Part shown: positions 10,101 through 22,100 of the stretch, piece after piece | How positions within the stretch are numbered: the first letter of the stretch is position 1 | Layout: each line of letters starts with the position of its first letter | Source: Bemisia tabaci | Lineage: Eukaryota > Arthropoda > Insecta > Hemiptera > Aleyrodidae | Reading direction: 5' to 3' | Length of the DNA: 64,000 nt | Assembly: GCF_918797505.1 (NCBI RefSeq) | Contig: NC_092798.1 | Span: 4,725,501 to 4,789,500, forward strand | Notes under the pieces: model-generated | What the model was told of the DNA's origin: nothing | Database searches by the model: none | The model's input: only the letters and a program-made list of their open reading frames with translations | Program-made: the position numbers and the translations under genes

Positions 10101-13100
10101 TTACATGTTACAAGAAGAGAATACAAAATAAACTAAAATGCTAAGAACTATACTGAAACAATATCTAATTTGTAAATGGAAAATTTTAAGATGGTTCAGT
10201 GAAAGTAAAAAAAATGATTGCAGTATGAACTGTGGCGAAGCAATTTACACAAGTGTAGCTGTGATCTGCAATCGTTTTGCTAGACCTAATTGATATTGAA
10301 CAGCTTCATTTGGAGCAACTCCCAGGGGGTCTTGAATTATTTGCTGTGGCTCGTTGTACACTAAGTGGTCCATATAATCATGTTGTAACAGACAAAAATT
10401 GTGCAGAACACACGCCGCCGTTACAGTTTTTGAGATTTTCTCGTGTTTGTATGTGTTTATATGTTGGAGCCGGGCCCATCTTCCTTTCAGCAACCCAAAG
10501 GTGTTCTCTATTTTCACTCTGCAAGAAAAAGAATACATGAGTTCAGTATATTGAGCGGTCCAGCATCTCATTAAGAGACATAAGAGAGCATGAGTCGCTT
10601 TGAAATCTGCACGAATTTTTGAGCAATAACTCCATCGTGACCTAATCACATTGGTTTCTGATCACCAGGGGTTTCAGAGAAATGAGAGAAAAAATATATA
10701 TAGATATATCTCACAGGGAGAAGTTCACCTCCTTTCATTGTGACAAAAATAGGTATTCTGTTAACACAATATTGCGAAAGTAATATCATGCCATTCATTT
10801 TTCTGTTTCATATCTCTATTCTGTGAATTACTTATGAGTCTTTTTACTTTTTCCTTCAGTATGAAAAATGTCCTTTTATTAGCTGTACCTGGTACATATT
10901 TCTCATAAAAAAACCTAGCAATTTTTAAAATTATTGGTGAATAGGTGGATTATGAAAATGGGTGAAATGCTTCATTTCTTACCGGGTTTGACTATGTCGC
11001 TTGTTGAAGCGTTTTTGCGCCACTGTCAAGTTCCGATGTTTATACCTGACTATCATGTACGATGTCAAGGCGTAAGCCGGATCCCCAAGCAAGTGGTAAC
11101 GGTCTTGGTAAAATAGTGCCTTTCTACCCTTTTGATTTATGGCTCTTTTCAAACTTGATAATCTAAATACACGTGCATCGTGCACACGGCCAGGTGCTCC
11201 AACAAAGATATGTGTAAAAAAGCGTTTGCTAGTACAGACACCTTGTAAAACGACTGACTTGAACATTTTTCTATTTATGTAGCTGTTTCCAATTGTTTTT
11301 CTAAACTTGGCAGAAATGTGGCTACCATCTATGACTCCAATCACTCCTGTTTTGAAAAATAAAAATTTTTAAAATTAAAAAAACAACAATTTGAAAAATA
11401 AGTTGTATCAATAACATTTCCAAGAAGCTACAAAAACAAATTCTGAATCCACGAGGTAATGGACAGTTGGTAGTTCCCTTGATTAATTCTAAAACATCAC
11501 AATGGAGTTACTCTCTCTTACATCACAAGGGTCAAATTATGAGTAAGATTAAGGTTTGGCGCAATGTTACTTCATGGAACTAATATGTAATTTTCATCTG
11601 GTTTCAGAATGTTTGGCGCAATTGGATACTCTGGATGAGACTGATGCTGATGCTCCAGACCTTCCTAATAATTCTGCTCCAGATCCTCCTAATAAACCTG
11701 CCCCAGTAACACCTGCAGTAAAAACCAGAAAATACTGGAGCTCTGCTGTGGATCCGGATATCTACCCAGATGTAACAGATGTTGGAGACTTGTTTCTAGA
11801 CATATTGGCTAAGCCAGAATTCTGGAATTTACTCAATGATACAGCAACAAGGAAAGAAACAGTGTGGCGAAAAATCGCAGAGGAATTAGAAAGGTTAGGC
11901 TACAAAGCGGATGACAATTTATCTGTGGCCGCACGCATCTGTGAGGTAAAATTCAACAACATGAAAGGTAAATACAAAACTTTTAAAGATAATGGAGGGC
12001 CAGGGAGCACTGGAAATGCCGGGAAAAAAGTTCCCTCATACTATGACAAAATAGATGCACTCCTTGGTGGCAATGATGATATAACGCCCCAAAGCGTTAT
12101 TGATTCATTAGATGATGTTGTCGAATCAACCAGCAGCGAATCCGGAGAAAAGTCAACCGATAATATAATACGGCATGTAAATAAAAGCTGCAAGCCTGGC
12201 ACACCAAAAAAACAAAAGCTTGACAAAATAATGTTGGAAGAAATGAAATTAACGCGCGAACAAATAGCTCAAAATCATTCAGAGTTCATGGATTACATGA
12301 AGACCGACAAGGAGAAAACCAGACAAATACAAGAGAGGAACGCATCAGCATTTGAGTCTTTGGTAGCTCATATCACTGGGAAACCCAGGGCCTCCAACAG
12401 TGATAGCAACTGACTTTAGCTAACCTCACTGTAATGTTAATTTAATAATAATTTTTTTGTTGTAAAAATAAGTCTAAGAGACTGATTTACCTACTATAGT
12501 CTTAAGTGTTACGTTGACATACGTACTGAATGTGCATTTGCAATTGTAAACATGCAGTTACTCTCTTTATGCCTTAAAATTCTTGCCTTAAAGTGAATTT
12601 ACGGTGAATCCGGCAAAAGTCTGAAGTATTCAAGTCATTTTCTCTGATTTTCGGGCTTCAGCACTTCTGGCCTTCTTTTTCATTCTATGGAAAGATTTTG
12701 GTATCATGGCAAGTAAGCCATGCCATTAGATGTATTCTATCTGTCATCACACGGAAAAAAATTAAATGTTGCTTCAGCATTTATAATGTTAAAAAAATGT
12801 GCAAGAAGATTCAAATGCTGTTTTTACATGAAAACAATCCTAACTTAACTACGGCCACGGTTAAATTAACATATTCAAAAGTAAAATTAGCATTTTTTAA
12901 TGTAAAATCAGCATTTGAAACATCTCGCACATTTTTCCAGGATTATAAATGCTAAATCAACATTTTATTTTTTTCCGTGCAGCTTCAAAGCAGAGTTGAA
13001 GGCTAACCTTCAGTGAAATATATCTAATATTTTGGTGTCTCAAACTCTTGCCATGGAATTCACCATAATATTTTGCAATACTGGAGGTTCTCTTTTTTCC

Positions 13101-16100
13101 AAAAATTAATTTACATTATGTATAATTTCAAATTGTTCCTAGTACTTTAAGGATTTTCTCTAGATGTAAAAATAAGTCTAAAGACTGATTTACCTACTAT
13201 AGTCTTAAGTGTTACGTTGACGTACGTACTGAATGTGCATTTGCAATTGTAAACATGCAGTTACTCTCTTTATGCCTTAAAATTCTTGCCTTAAAGTGAA
13301 TTTACGGTGAATTCGGCAAAAGTCTGAATTATTCAAGTCATTTTCTCTGATTTTCGGGTTTCAGCACTTCTGGCCTTTTTTATCATTTCATGGAAAGATT
13401 TTGGTTTCATGGCAGGTAAGCCATGCCACTAGATGTATTCTATCCGTCATCAGCTTCAAAATAGAGTTGAAGGGTAACCTTCAGTGGAATGTATCTGATA
13501 TTTTGGTGTCTCAAACTCTTGCCATGGAATTCACCATAATATTTTGCAATACTTGAGGTCCTCTTTTTTCCAAAAATTAATTTACATTATGTATAATTTC
13601 AAATTGTTCCTAGTACTTTAAGGATTTTCTCTAGATGTAAAAATAAGTCTAAAGACTGATTTACCTACTATAGTCTTAAGTGTTGCGTTGACGTACGTAC
13701 TGAATGTGCATTTGCAATTGTAAACATGCAGTTCCTCTCTTTATGCCTTAAAATTCTTGCCTTAAAGTGAATTTACGGTGAATTCGGCAAAAGTCTGAAT
13801 TATTCAAGTCATTTTCTCTGATTTTCGGGTTTCAGCACTTCTGGCCTTTTTTATCATTTCATGGAAAGATTTTGGTTTCATGGCAGGTAAGCCATGCCAC
13901 TAGATGTATTCTATCCGTCATCAGCTTCAAAATAGAGTTGAAGGGTAACCTTCAGTGGAATGTATCTGATATTTTGGTGTCTCAAACTCTTGCCATGGAA
14001 TTCACCATAATATTTTGCAATACTTTAGGTTCTCTATTTTCCAAAAATTAATTTACATTATATTTTCTTTATTACAATTTAAAATGGTTTCTAGTACTTA
14101 AAGAATTTCTTCTACATGCTTTGAGCATTTTCCTGTTTCGTTATTACAATTTCAAATTGTTTCTAGTACTTTAAGAATTTCCTCTAGATGCTTTGAGCAT
14201 TTTTCTGTTTCATTTAGTTTTCCAATGCTTATAACTTTTTAATTGAAATTTCAAATATTCTGTAAACATTGTCTGCAAAATTTTAGTCTTAAAACTATGT
14301 TCCTCCTCATAATTAACTATTGTTTTTGTTCCATTATTTTCATAAAGGCTTCGTTTTTTGGGTGACTTCTCGTCAATATAAGTTTCCTCTTTTTCATTTT
14401 GTTATTCTACTTTGATTTTTTTTCTTATTACAATTCTGTTTCAAGTATCTATAGTTGTTGAGTTTTTTTTATAATAATATTTTGACCAGTTACCTATGCT
14501 GTTCAATTACTAACGAAGGCACAGAAATAAACCTTTTTTTATCCTGTGTGAGGTATAACAAATTGGTAAAGTGAGCTTGCCCCCTTTTCAATTTTTTGCT
14601 GCGAACCTGAAAACCCTGCTAAAAGTGTTTCATGCATTCCATGATTTAAGCTCCCCATATTTGGTTATCTGTGAAACATTTTTGGCAAAGTAATTAACTT
14701 TTATTACTTTACCACTACTTTTATTTTTGGTATTCCGCTCTTTTTAGTTTGGAAAATCATTGTACAGATCATTTAAGTGGGAGTAAAGTAAAGATAATAC
14801 CTGGAAAGCCTGCAATTTCCTGAAATTCGTTTGATATTGTCTGTGCCTCTGCCTCTGTTGGCCAGCGGATGAAATATTTAGCGGATCGGCAAAGCATTTC
14901 AACGATTTCATCTTTTGCCACCATTACTGTTGAATCAGCAATCCCTAAAATATCTCCTATTCTTCGGAGCGTCATTTGCGATGAAAGGTACATCAGAGCT
15001 ACTTGTAGTTTTTTCTTTGCTGACACAGGCTGCAGGCCTCCAGAGTAAGGCATATCAATGCTCGGATACTTCATTCTCAAGTATTGTAACAAGACATTGA
15101 ATGTGTCTGGTTTCATCCTGAAAAGTCTTTGGTAATCATCGTCCAAATAATTTTCTGTCATTTCACAATAACCTTGCGGTCGGAAATGCGTTTCTCGCTG
15201 GTTGCGGTTTGCCATCAGACCAATGATCGCTGCCGTTCCTGATGCATATGAAGCTCCCATCATCTGCGATGCAATGTTCATAGCATCATCATCTTCCTCA
15301 ACACAGAGGATTTCTTTAATTGCCATTAGCACTAATGGATCCATCTCTATTTCCTAAAATGCAGAAGAGAATAAAAATAATATTACTCTCACTGTTCTTT
15401 GGGAAAATCTGCCAACATATGCGAAATGTTTTGGGGTAAATTAGTAGTCAGTTTTGATGAAGTCAGGTCACTGCCTCTATTTCTTTTGACTGTGAGTAAT
15501 CAAAGAAATAAAATTAATTGTAATAAGGTACGATGACTTGATGTTCCTTGAGGGGAAGTGACCAACGCCTACATTTTTTATTGATCGGGCTAGAAAAGAA
15601 ATGTAAGTACTATGATACAACCTGTTAAAGAAAGAAGAAACATAACATTTTTTACTAATAACATTTGACCCATGAAAAGTAGGTGCATTACAAACAATTT
15701 TACGTTTCTTCATAATATCGACAGTCAACCTAAATGGCACTGTCTCATGTTTTTCACCATTTTTGCTTTCTCGTGCCCTTTAGGAAGAGAATATGTATTT
15801 TTTAAAGTCTCAAGAACGTGTTATGATGATATTAAAACAAACTGCACTTACCGAAAGTCAGAAAACCTGAAAAAACACAGAAAATCTCATTAAATCCAAA
15901 TAACACTTCACAAAACACTTCTTTCCCGCCGTTTTTTGAATTATATTCGATATTTTTTTAATTTTCGTGTCAATTTCATAGAAAAAAAAAATCTGAACTC
16001 TGATTGGCTCCCGCTTTCACCGCTCATCGGCATCACTCACCACTCATCTATTCGTTGAATAAATGATATTCGATCGCGAAAATTCGCTTTTAGTTACATT

Positions 16101-19100
16101 TGAAGATAAGATCATTTAGAGTGCAGCTATACTGAGTTTCTGTTGGGCAAGAAATATTTTTGCCTGGCTACACACTCTTTTCAATGATGGAATACTATTT
16201 TCTAGCCTACAGGCAACTATAAAAAAGAATGATTCTGAATTTAAGGGGGTAAGAGTATGTGCAAAACAGATCCAAATTCAAATAAGGACGATGTTTAGGA
16301 AACTTAACACATTCGATTAGAAGATATTGCCTTGTCCACTCACAAAGTTTGAGGAGCCTCTCAAAAACGTTCTAGTGTCAAAAGGTAAATTCAACGAATT
16401 TTCTGGTGATCATTGATTCAAGGATTCAGAATTATAACAGGGTGTATAGCATCTGGATTTTCCCAATTCTATCAGGATTTGAGATCAATCAGGATTTAAT
16501 CCCAATTTCATCAGGATTTGAGGAAAAATTTGTCATAAAATCCAGATTTGAGAAAAGTCGGCCGTCCGCTTATTTTCTGTTCATTATCCGTTATACTTCC
16601 GTTAATTTTTCTCCGCCAAAAATTATGAAAACAGGATTTAGCAGTAAAAAATCAGGAAAAATCAGGGTTTCCTAAAATGAAAAAAATAGACATCCTGTAT
16701 AACAAAATACCAAGCACAAGTATTTTAGCATGAAAATATATCATACCTATGACAGATTTTCATGAAGTTGAAGTTTTAGTAATAGCTTACTAATGCTGAA
16801 AAAGACCCCCTCCCCTCCAAAAAAGTAAAAAATCAAATAATCATTTTACGTCTAGGCTGATTCCCAAAGTAGCCATTTTTTTATTTTTATGATAAACTGC
16901 TTTGTTGCTTGAGACGTTCTGGAGCCCCTTCAGCTTCTCAGCGCTTGCAGGAAAAATAATAGTCCCAAAGTAATAAAGCAAAAACAAGCCAATTTTGAGA
17001 AAAACCTAAATTTCAAACCGCCTTTTGCAATGCTTCTGATTATATCTGGCTTCCAGGGAAGTCTCTCTCTATTTCGCAAATAGAAAGAAGTGTTGTGCCT
17101 CTGCTGCAGTGTTATCTTACGATCTTGAGCTGATGCTGAATTGTGTTGTGTGTGAGGGAAAATGGGGCAGTTGTAACAACTCTGTGAAATCGAAAGAAAT
17201 CTCAGTTCTGTGAATTGAGCAGATGTTGATGTTGCCTAAGCGATGAACAGCTTCTGTGCAATTTGCACTGTTCTTCGTGTAAATTTCAAGTTGACTAGTG
17301 TGGGAATCAACCTAGGTGTAAAATGAAGAAGGAGTGTCTTTTGCATTCCAGTATTTTGGAGAATTTTACAAGGTTTAATGTATCAAGATCATATAGTGAG
17401 GCTTATCTTCTGAATGTTCTCGTTACACTGCAACTGCTTGTGAAAATTGCGTTTTGCTGCAATTCTTTTTTCGAATATTTCATCGTTAAACACTTTGACA
17501 GCCTCTACCTTTCATCTTCAGCATTGACTCTCTCAAATTTTTTGGGGGCTTGAAACTATGGACACAATATCTATTGATCAAACATATCAAGTGGCACAAG
17601 CGTCTGCTACAAGCAAATTAGAACTTACTTGATGTGCAGTTCTTTCAATGAATTTTACTGGTAATTCCAGAAATAATCTGAACATTGTAATTATAATGTA
17701 AACGTTCTTGATATTTTCAGAAAAGAGAGGATGACTGCTAAGTTTCACCTTGTCGACCTTGCTGGCTCAGAAAGGGTGAAGAAAACAGAAGCGATTGGGG
17801 ATCGCTTCGTTGAAGGGACCAACATCAACAAAGGTCTTCTTGCTCTTGGTAATGTAATTTCAGCCTTAGGTGAAGGAATAAGCTCCTATATCAACTACAG
17901 AGATTCGAAACTCACTCGAATTCTGCAAGGTTAGTATTATTGGAACCCTCTCTTCTTCAATGCATTTTACAGTAACCTTTTGAGTATTTAAATACTCTTT
18001 TCCAATAAAGAAAGTGAAAACTCCCAAACTTATAGTCACCAGAACTGTGTTGACAGTATTTAAACTACAGTGGTAGTGTTTTTTTTTTTTCTCTCTCTCT
18101 CTCTGTCTGTTAATATACTAACTTTAAGTATAAGTGAATTAAATATAGCTCAAAATAATGTAACACTAAAACTCGGCCCAAGGGAAAGAGGCTGAAATCA
18201 AAGCAGAAAAAAAGACGAGACATTTTGCTGCAGTTTTCGGCATTTTAAATCGTAAAAGAGAAAAAAGACAAAATTTCATATGAAATCATCTTTAAAATTG
18301 TTTGAACGATTCCAATAAGTGCATAATTTGAATTCGATGATCAACTTATTATCATAACAGCTGTAGTTTTGAATGGTATACATCTTTGTATTATTAACAC
18401 TGATATTTTTATGAATCTGAATGAATAAATAGAGGAAAACTGAAGCCATATTATTTATAGCCGGTGCTGTTAGTTATCAAAAAATTGGAATTATAATTTA
18501 TATTCACCTATTTTGACAGTAATTTTATTGCATCTACTATCAGTTGTATAATTCCTATGATCAACATTTTATTTGGACCTTTTCAAATTTTTCTCTTTAT
18601 TTTTTCTTTTTTCAATTGAAAATTCCTAAGAATATTAGCAAAATGTCTTGACTTTTTTTGCTTCAGTCTTAGCCTTTTTTCCTCAGGTTGTGTGATAGTG
18701 TTATGCTAACTCTATACAGTTGCTGTGTGTCGTGCACCTGTATTGTCTAAATAGAACTCTACTTGAAAAAACTACATCATAGCTCCGCAATACCAATTGC
18801 TTCACTGAATGGTTAGCTATCATTGAGAGCTTGCATGTGTGTTATAATTAATTGAATTCTTACTTTGCAGTTAATATTTAGTTCTTCTGGCAATGACAAT
18901 TGAACCGTTCATTTACAAAAGGGCTGAAATGCCAAGAACTGTTGAGCCATGATCTTTCATATCTCCTTGTCTGTCGCATGAAGGAATATATCCAAGTTGC
19001 GCTGATTCGGTGTTTCTCCTGAACATTTTATTTCTTTGAAGAACTGTCACTGAAATTTGCAGTGATTTCTCTTAACACTTGTGAAAAAAGACTACAAAAT

Positions 19101-22100
19101 TTTCTGATGAATTCGTGAGATGGTTCTCCCATGATAAGACAAAATTGCATTAAAAATACTGAAACAGAACAAACAAGATACGTTCCTTTGTGCTAAATCT
19201 GATGATCCGTCACAAGTTTGGGTCCTTGGGTAATTAAACAGGCAAAAAGAAACAGCATATACATGCGGCTGAAATTGAAGGCTTTGCATCAAATGTATCT
19301 TATTGTATGAACTTGTCACTGTAACGGAAACTCAACCCAATCCCTCGAAAAATATTACTATGTTGCCATGAAAAGTTAATTATGCTTTCTCATCATCATT
19401 GACTCGATATTTTCTGAACAGATTCTCTGGGTGGAAATTCAGTAACGATGATGATTGCGTGTGTAAGCCCAGCTGCCTTCAACAAAGATGAGACTATAAG
19501 CACTCTACGCTATGCTGATCGTGCCAGACGCATCAAAAATAAGCCGATCATTAATACTGACCCTACAGTTGCTGAAATCGGTAGCTTGAAAAAAGAGGTA
19601 AGTTCAGTACCAGCTTTGGATCCCATTTCAGAGAGATCCAAGGTCCAGCTGCACCATTGTGGTTCTTGCAGAATTATATGTAAAAAATAGTTCTTAAATC
19701 GCTAGTACTCAAGGCATGCAAAAACACCAATGAACGACACAAAGCTATAGAGCAGGAACAAGACATGGTGGTCATTCCGTTAATGGCTTTTACTATGCCC
19801 TTGTCAAAGGAAACTAAACCCAAAAGAAGACACTTTAGTAGAAAATCATCAAAAGTGTTCTACCTAGCAGGTTTCAAGCAGTTTCCTCAATGTCAGGCAG
19901 CATATTTTATCTTCCTGACGCAAAATTTCAATCCACTCTGTTTTATCAAGCGCTGTTATTCTGAAAATCAGAAACTTCATTGTGACTTCCTGAATGACAT
20001 GATCAATTGATTCACTAAACGGTCACTAAATCAAAACAGGCCACCATCATTTGTCGGCCTCCTGTGGTGTAGTGGTTGTAGCGCTGGCCCTATGACCAAG
20101 AGGTCCCGGGTTCGATTCCCGGCCAGGTGATCTGAGTTTGATGGTCTCAGGCAATGGTCACCTGGGGCTGGGATAATAAGCGTGGGATTAGCCAATAGGC
20201 TATTTGACATTGGTTAAAAAAAAAATAAATAAATAAACCATTTCTCTCTGTAGTATTGTGTAAAATAGATGTGTGGGCACAGGATGATTAGCACAAAGAA
20301 CCTTTCTGTCAGATGGATAGACTTTAGCCGAGGATTAGTTTTGTGATACCAAATCCATATGAATTTTATTCTGAATCTTTAGCCAAGGAAATATTGTTAT
20401 ATCACCTTTATTCACCTTTCAGAATGTGTTCGTTTTTTTCAAACAGTTGCATGCTCGGGTTTGGAAAAGGTGTTTTTTTTAGCTCTTTTTAATCATTTGA
20501 TATATCTTGAAATGCCAGGGAATTTCACTTAAAAAATAGCAGGGTAATTCATCTTCCTAATTTTGTGGCAACCCTGTCAAGTATTGAATTGCTAGTTTTT
20601 TATATTCAGCATTTGAAGTGCTTTCACAAAAAAAACTTAGACATTATTTATATCATCTTTATTTTCAAAATTAATTTCAGATACAACAGTTGCGTCACGA
20701 GCTCATTCAAGCCAAAGCTTTGAACGGCTCTTCCTGCCCGCCTGAGCATTCCAATCTGAGGTCAGACATGAAAATCCTCATTGAAAAGAATAAAATCCTG
20801 GCAGAGGCTTTAAATGACGCCATTCTACAGAGCACTAATCTATTCGAAAGAGCTCAAATGGTAAGTTAAAAGAAAGGAAGAATTGCAGTGATCTGAGGAG
20901 CCAAACTGGTCGGGCTGCAATAATAGGAAAGCTCCTTTCGAATTTCTAGTATTTTATTGTTTGGGATCGTTAAAGAGGGACCTTAGCCATCTAACACTGA
21001 AAATTGAGGTCTCAGTAATGTGGCATGACGGCATGAAGCTTGCTGTACGAAGTCCTGGAATGGACGTTAACAGGAATTTGCTTAATTGCATTTCACATTG
21101 CCTACTTTTTTTCCTCATTCTATTTTTCTAACAGATCACTAAGCTACCTCAAACCTCTAATCTTTTTGTGAGTTAATCCGAAATTGTGAAAAATATGCTC
21201 ACATTCAAGTCTCAGTGTTGATTAGTATTCCGTTTATGAAATGACTTATCGTAGAAAATTAGTCATCATTTGATGTAGTAAGGGTAATAATAATGGTTAA
21301 CTCCCTTCAAATATTTACTGGCCTCAAGTTAACGGTTCAAAAAGTGTAATTTTGGGGAAAACTTGATGCAAATTTGGAGAAAACTGACAGTTGAAATACT
21401 GTACAAGAAAAGCGAATGCATAACTTGGTACTACGAACGTAAACAAACTAATGCTCAGCTTATTTGTCGGAATCGTGGGCGTCATATTTTTCGAAAAATT
21501 CTGATTAAGTAATGTAAAATGTGCAAACATCTATGTCGTTTTGTGGCACCATGAAATTCCAGCATATTTTGGAGCTGAATAAAGTTAAGATGTCTCATGA
21601 TGTATTATCAGTGCTCATCACTCATGAATGGCAAGGTGATGTTCAATATTTTAATGGGTTTTACGAAAGAAGGCCATTTAGAAACTTAGCGCTTTCTCTG
21701 TCTTTCCAAAAATTAACTGCCTCCTCAGGGAATGGACAGGGACTTGAAGAAGTCAGGGAACTTTACGAGAATTTTGTCAGCTCAGCAACTTTAGCTGGTG
21801 ATATGAGTATTCAAAGAAGTGCGAACAATATTTGAGAATAGTTAAGCAAAAGTGAGCCCGTTTAAAAGATTATCTTAGTGGAGGTTTTAATTCAAGGTTA
21901 GGAAATGTAGAAATTTTGGGGACTGAAGAAGCAAAAAAGTGAGGGAATCGGCAAATGAAAAAATCGTGGAAACCCTGTTTACATATTGTTTCCTGATTGA
22001 GCACTCAATGGTTAAATATCGTTTAAAACTCCGGCCTTATTCTACCTTCTCAAACCTTCATTTTTATTCTTCTCCATAGGCTGAGGCAGCTCGTGATCGA

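Larger units (their letters stand above)
7918..16089. mobile_element. PIF/Harbinger DNA transposon, 8.2 kb, both genes apparently intact
   Basis: It lies in kinesin intron 1. The terminal inverted repeats at 7918-7944 and 16062-16088 match at all 27 positions (starting agcgaattttcgcgatcg). TTA lies immediately left (7915-7917) and TTA one base beyond the right TIR (16090-16092), consistent with the 3-bp TWA target duplication of Harbinger elements. Next to the left TIR is a second palindrome (about 7937-7968). It encodes a Myb/SANT-like protein on + and a DDE transposase on -, both spliced and without internal stops, so it could be autonomous. A tandem array of 471-bp units fills 12461-14080. 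Confidence 0.9.

Noticed and set aside
20053..20130. Functional tRNA gene
   Set aside because: It is the head of a SINE: no closed cloverleaf, followed by a SINE body and A-rich tail; a second copy exists in antisense.
21521..21835. 104-codon frame in intron 4
   Set aside because: No domain; the end overlaps the dispersed 'gtcagggaa' repeat; exons 4 and 5 already join in frame.
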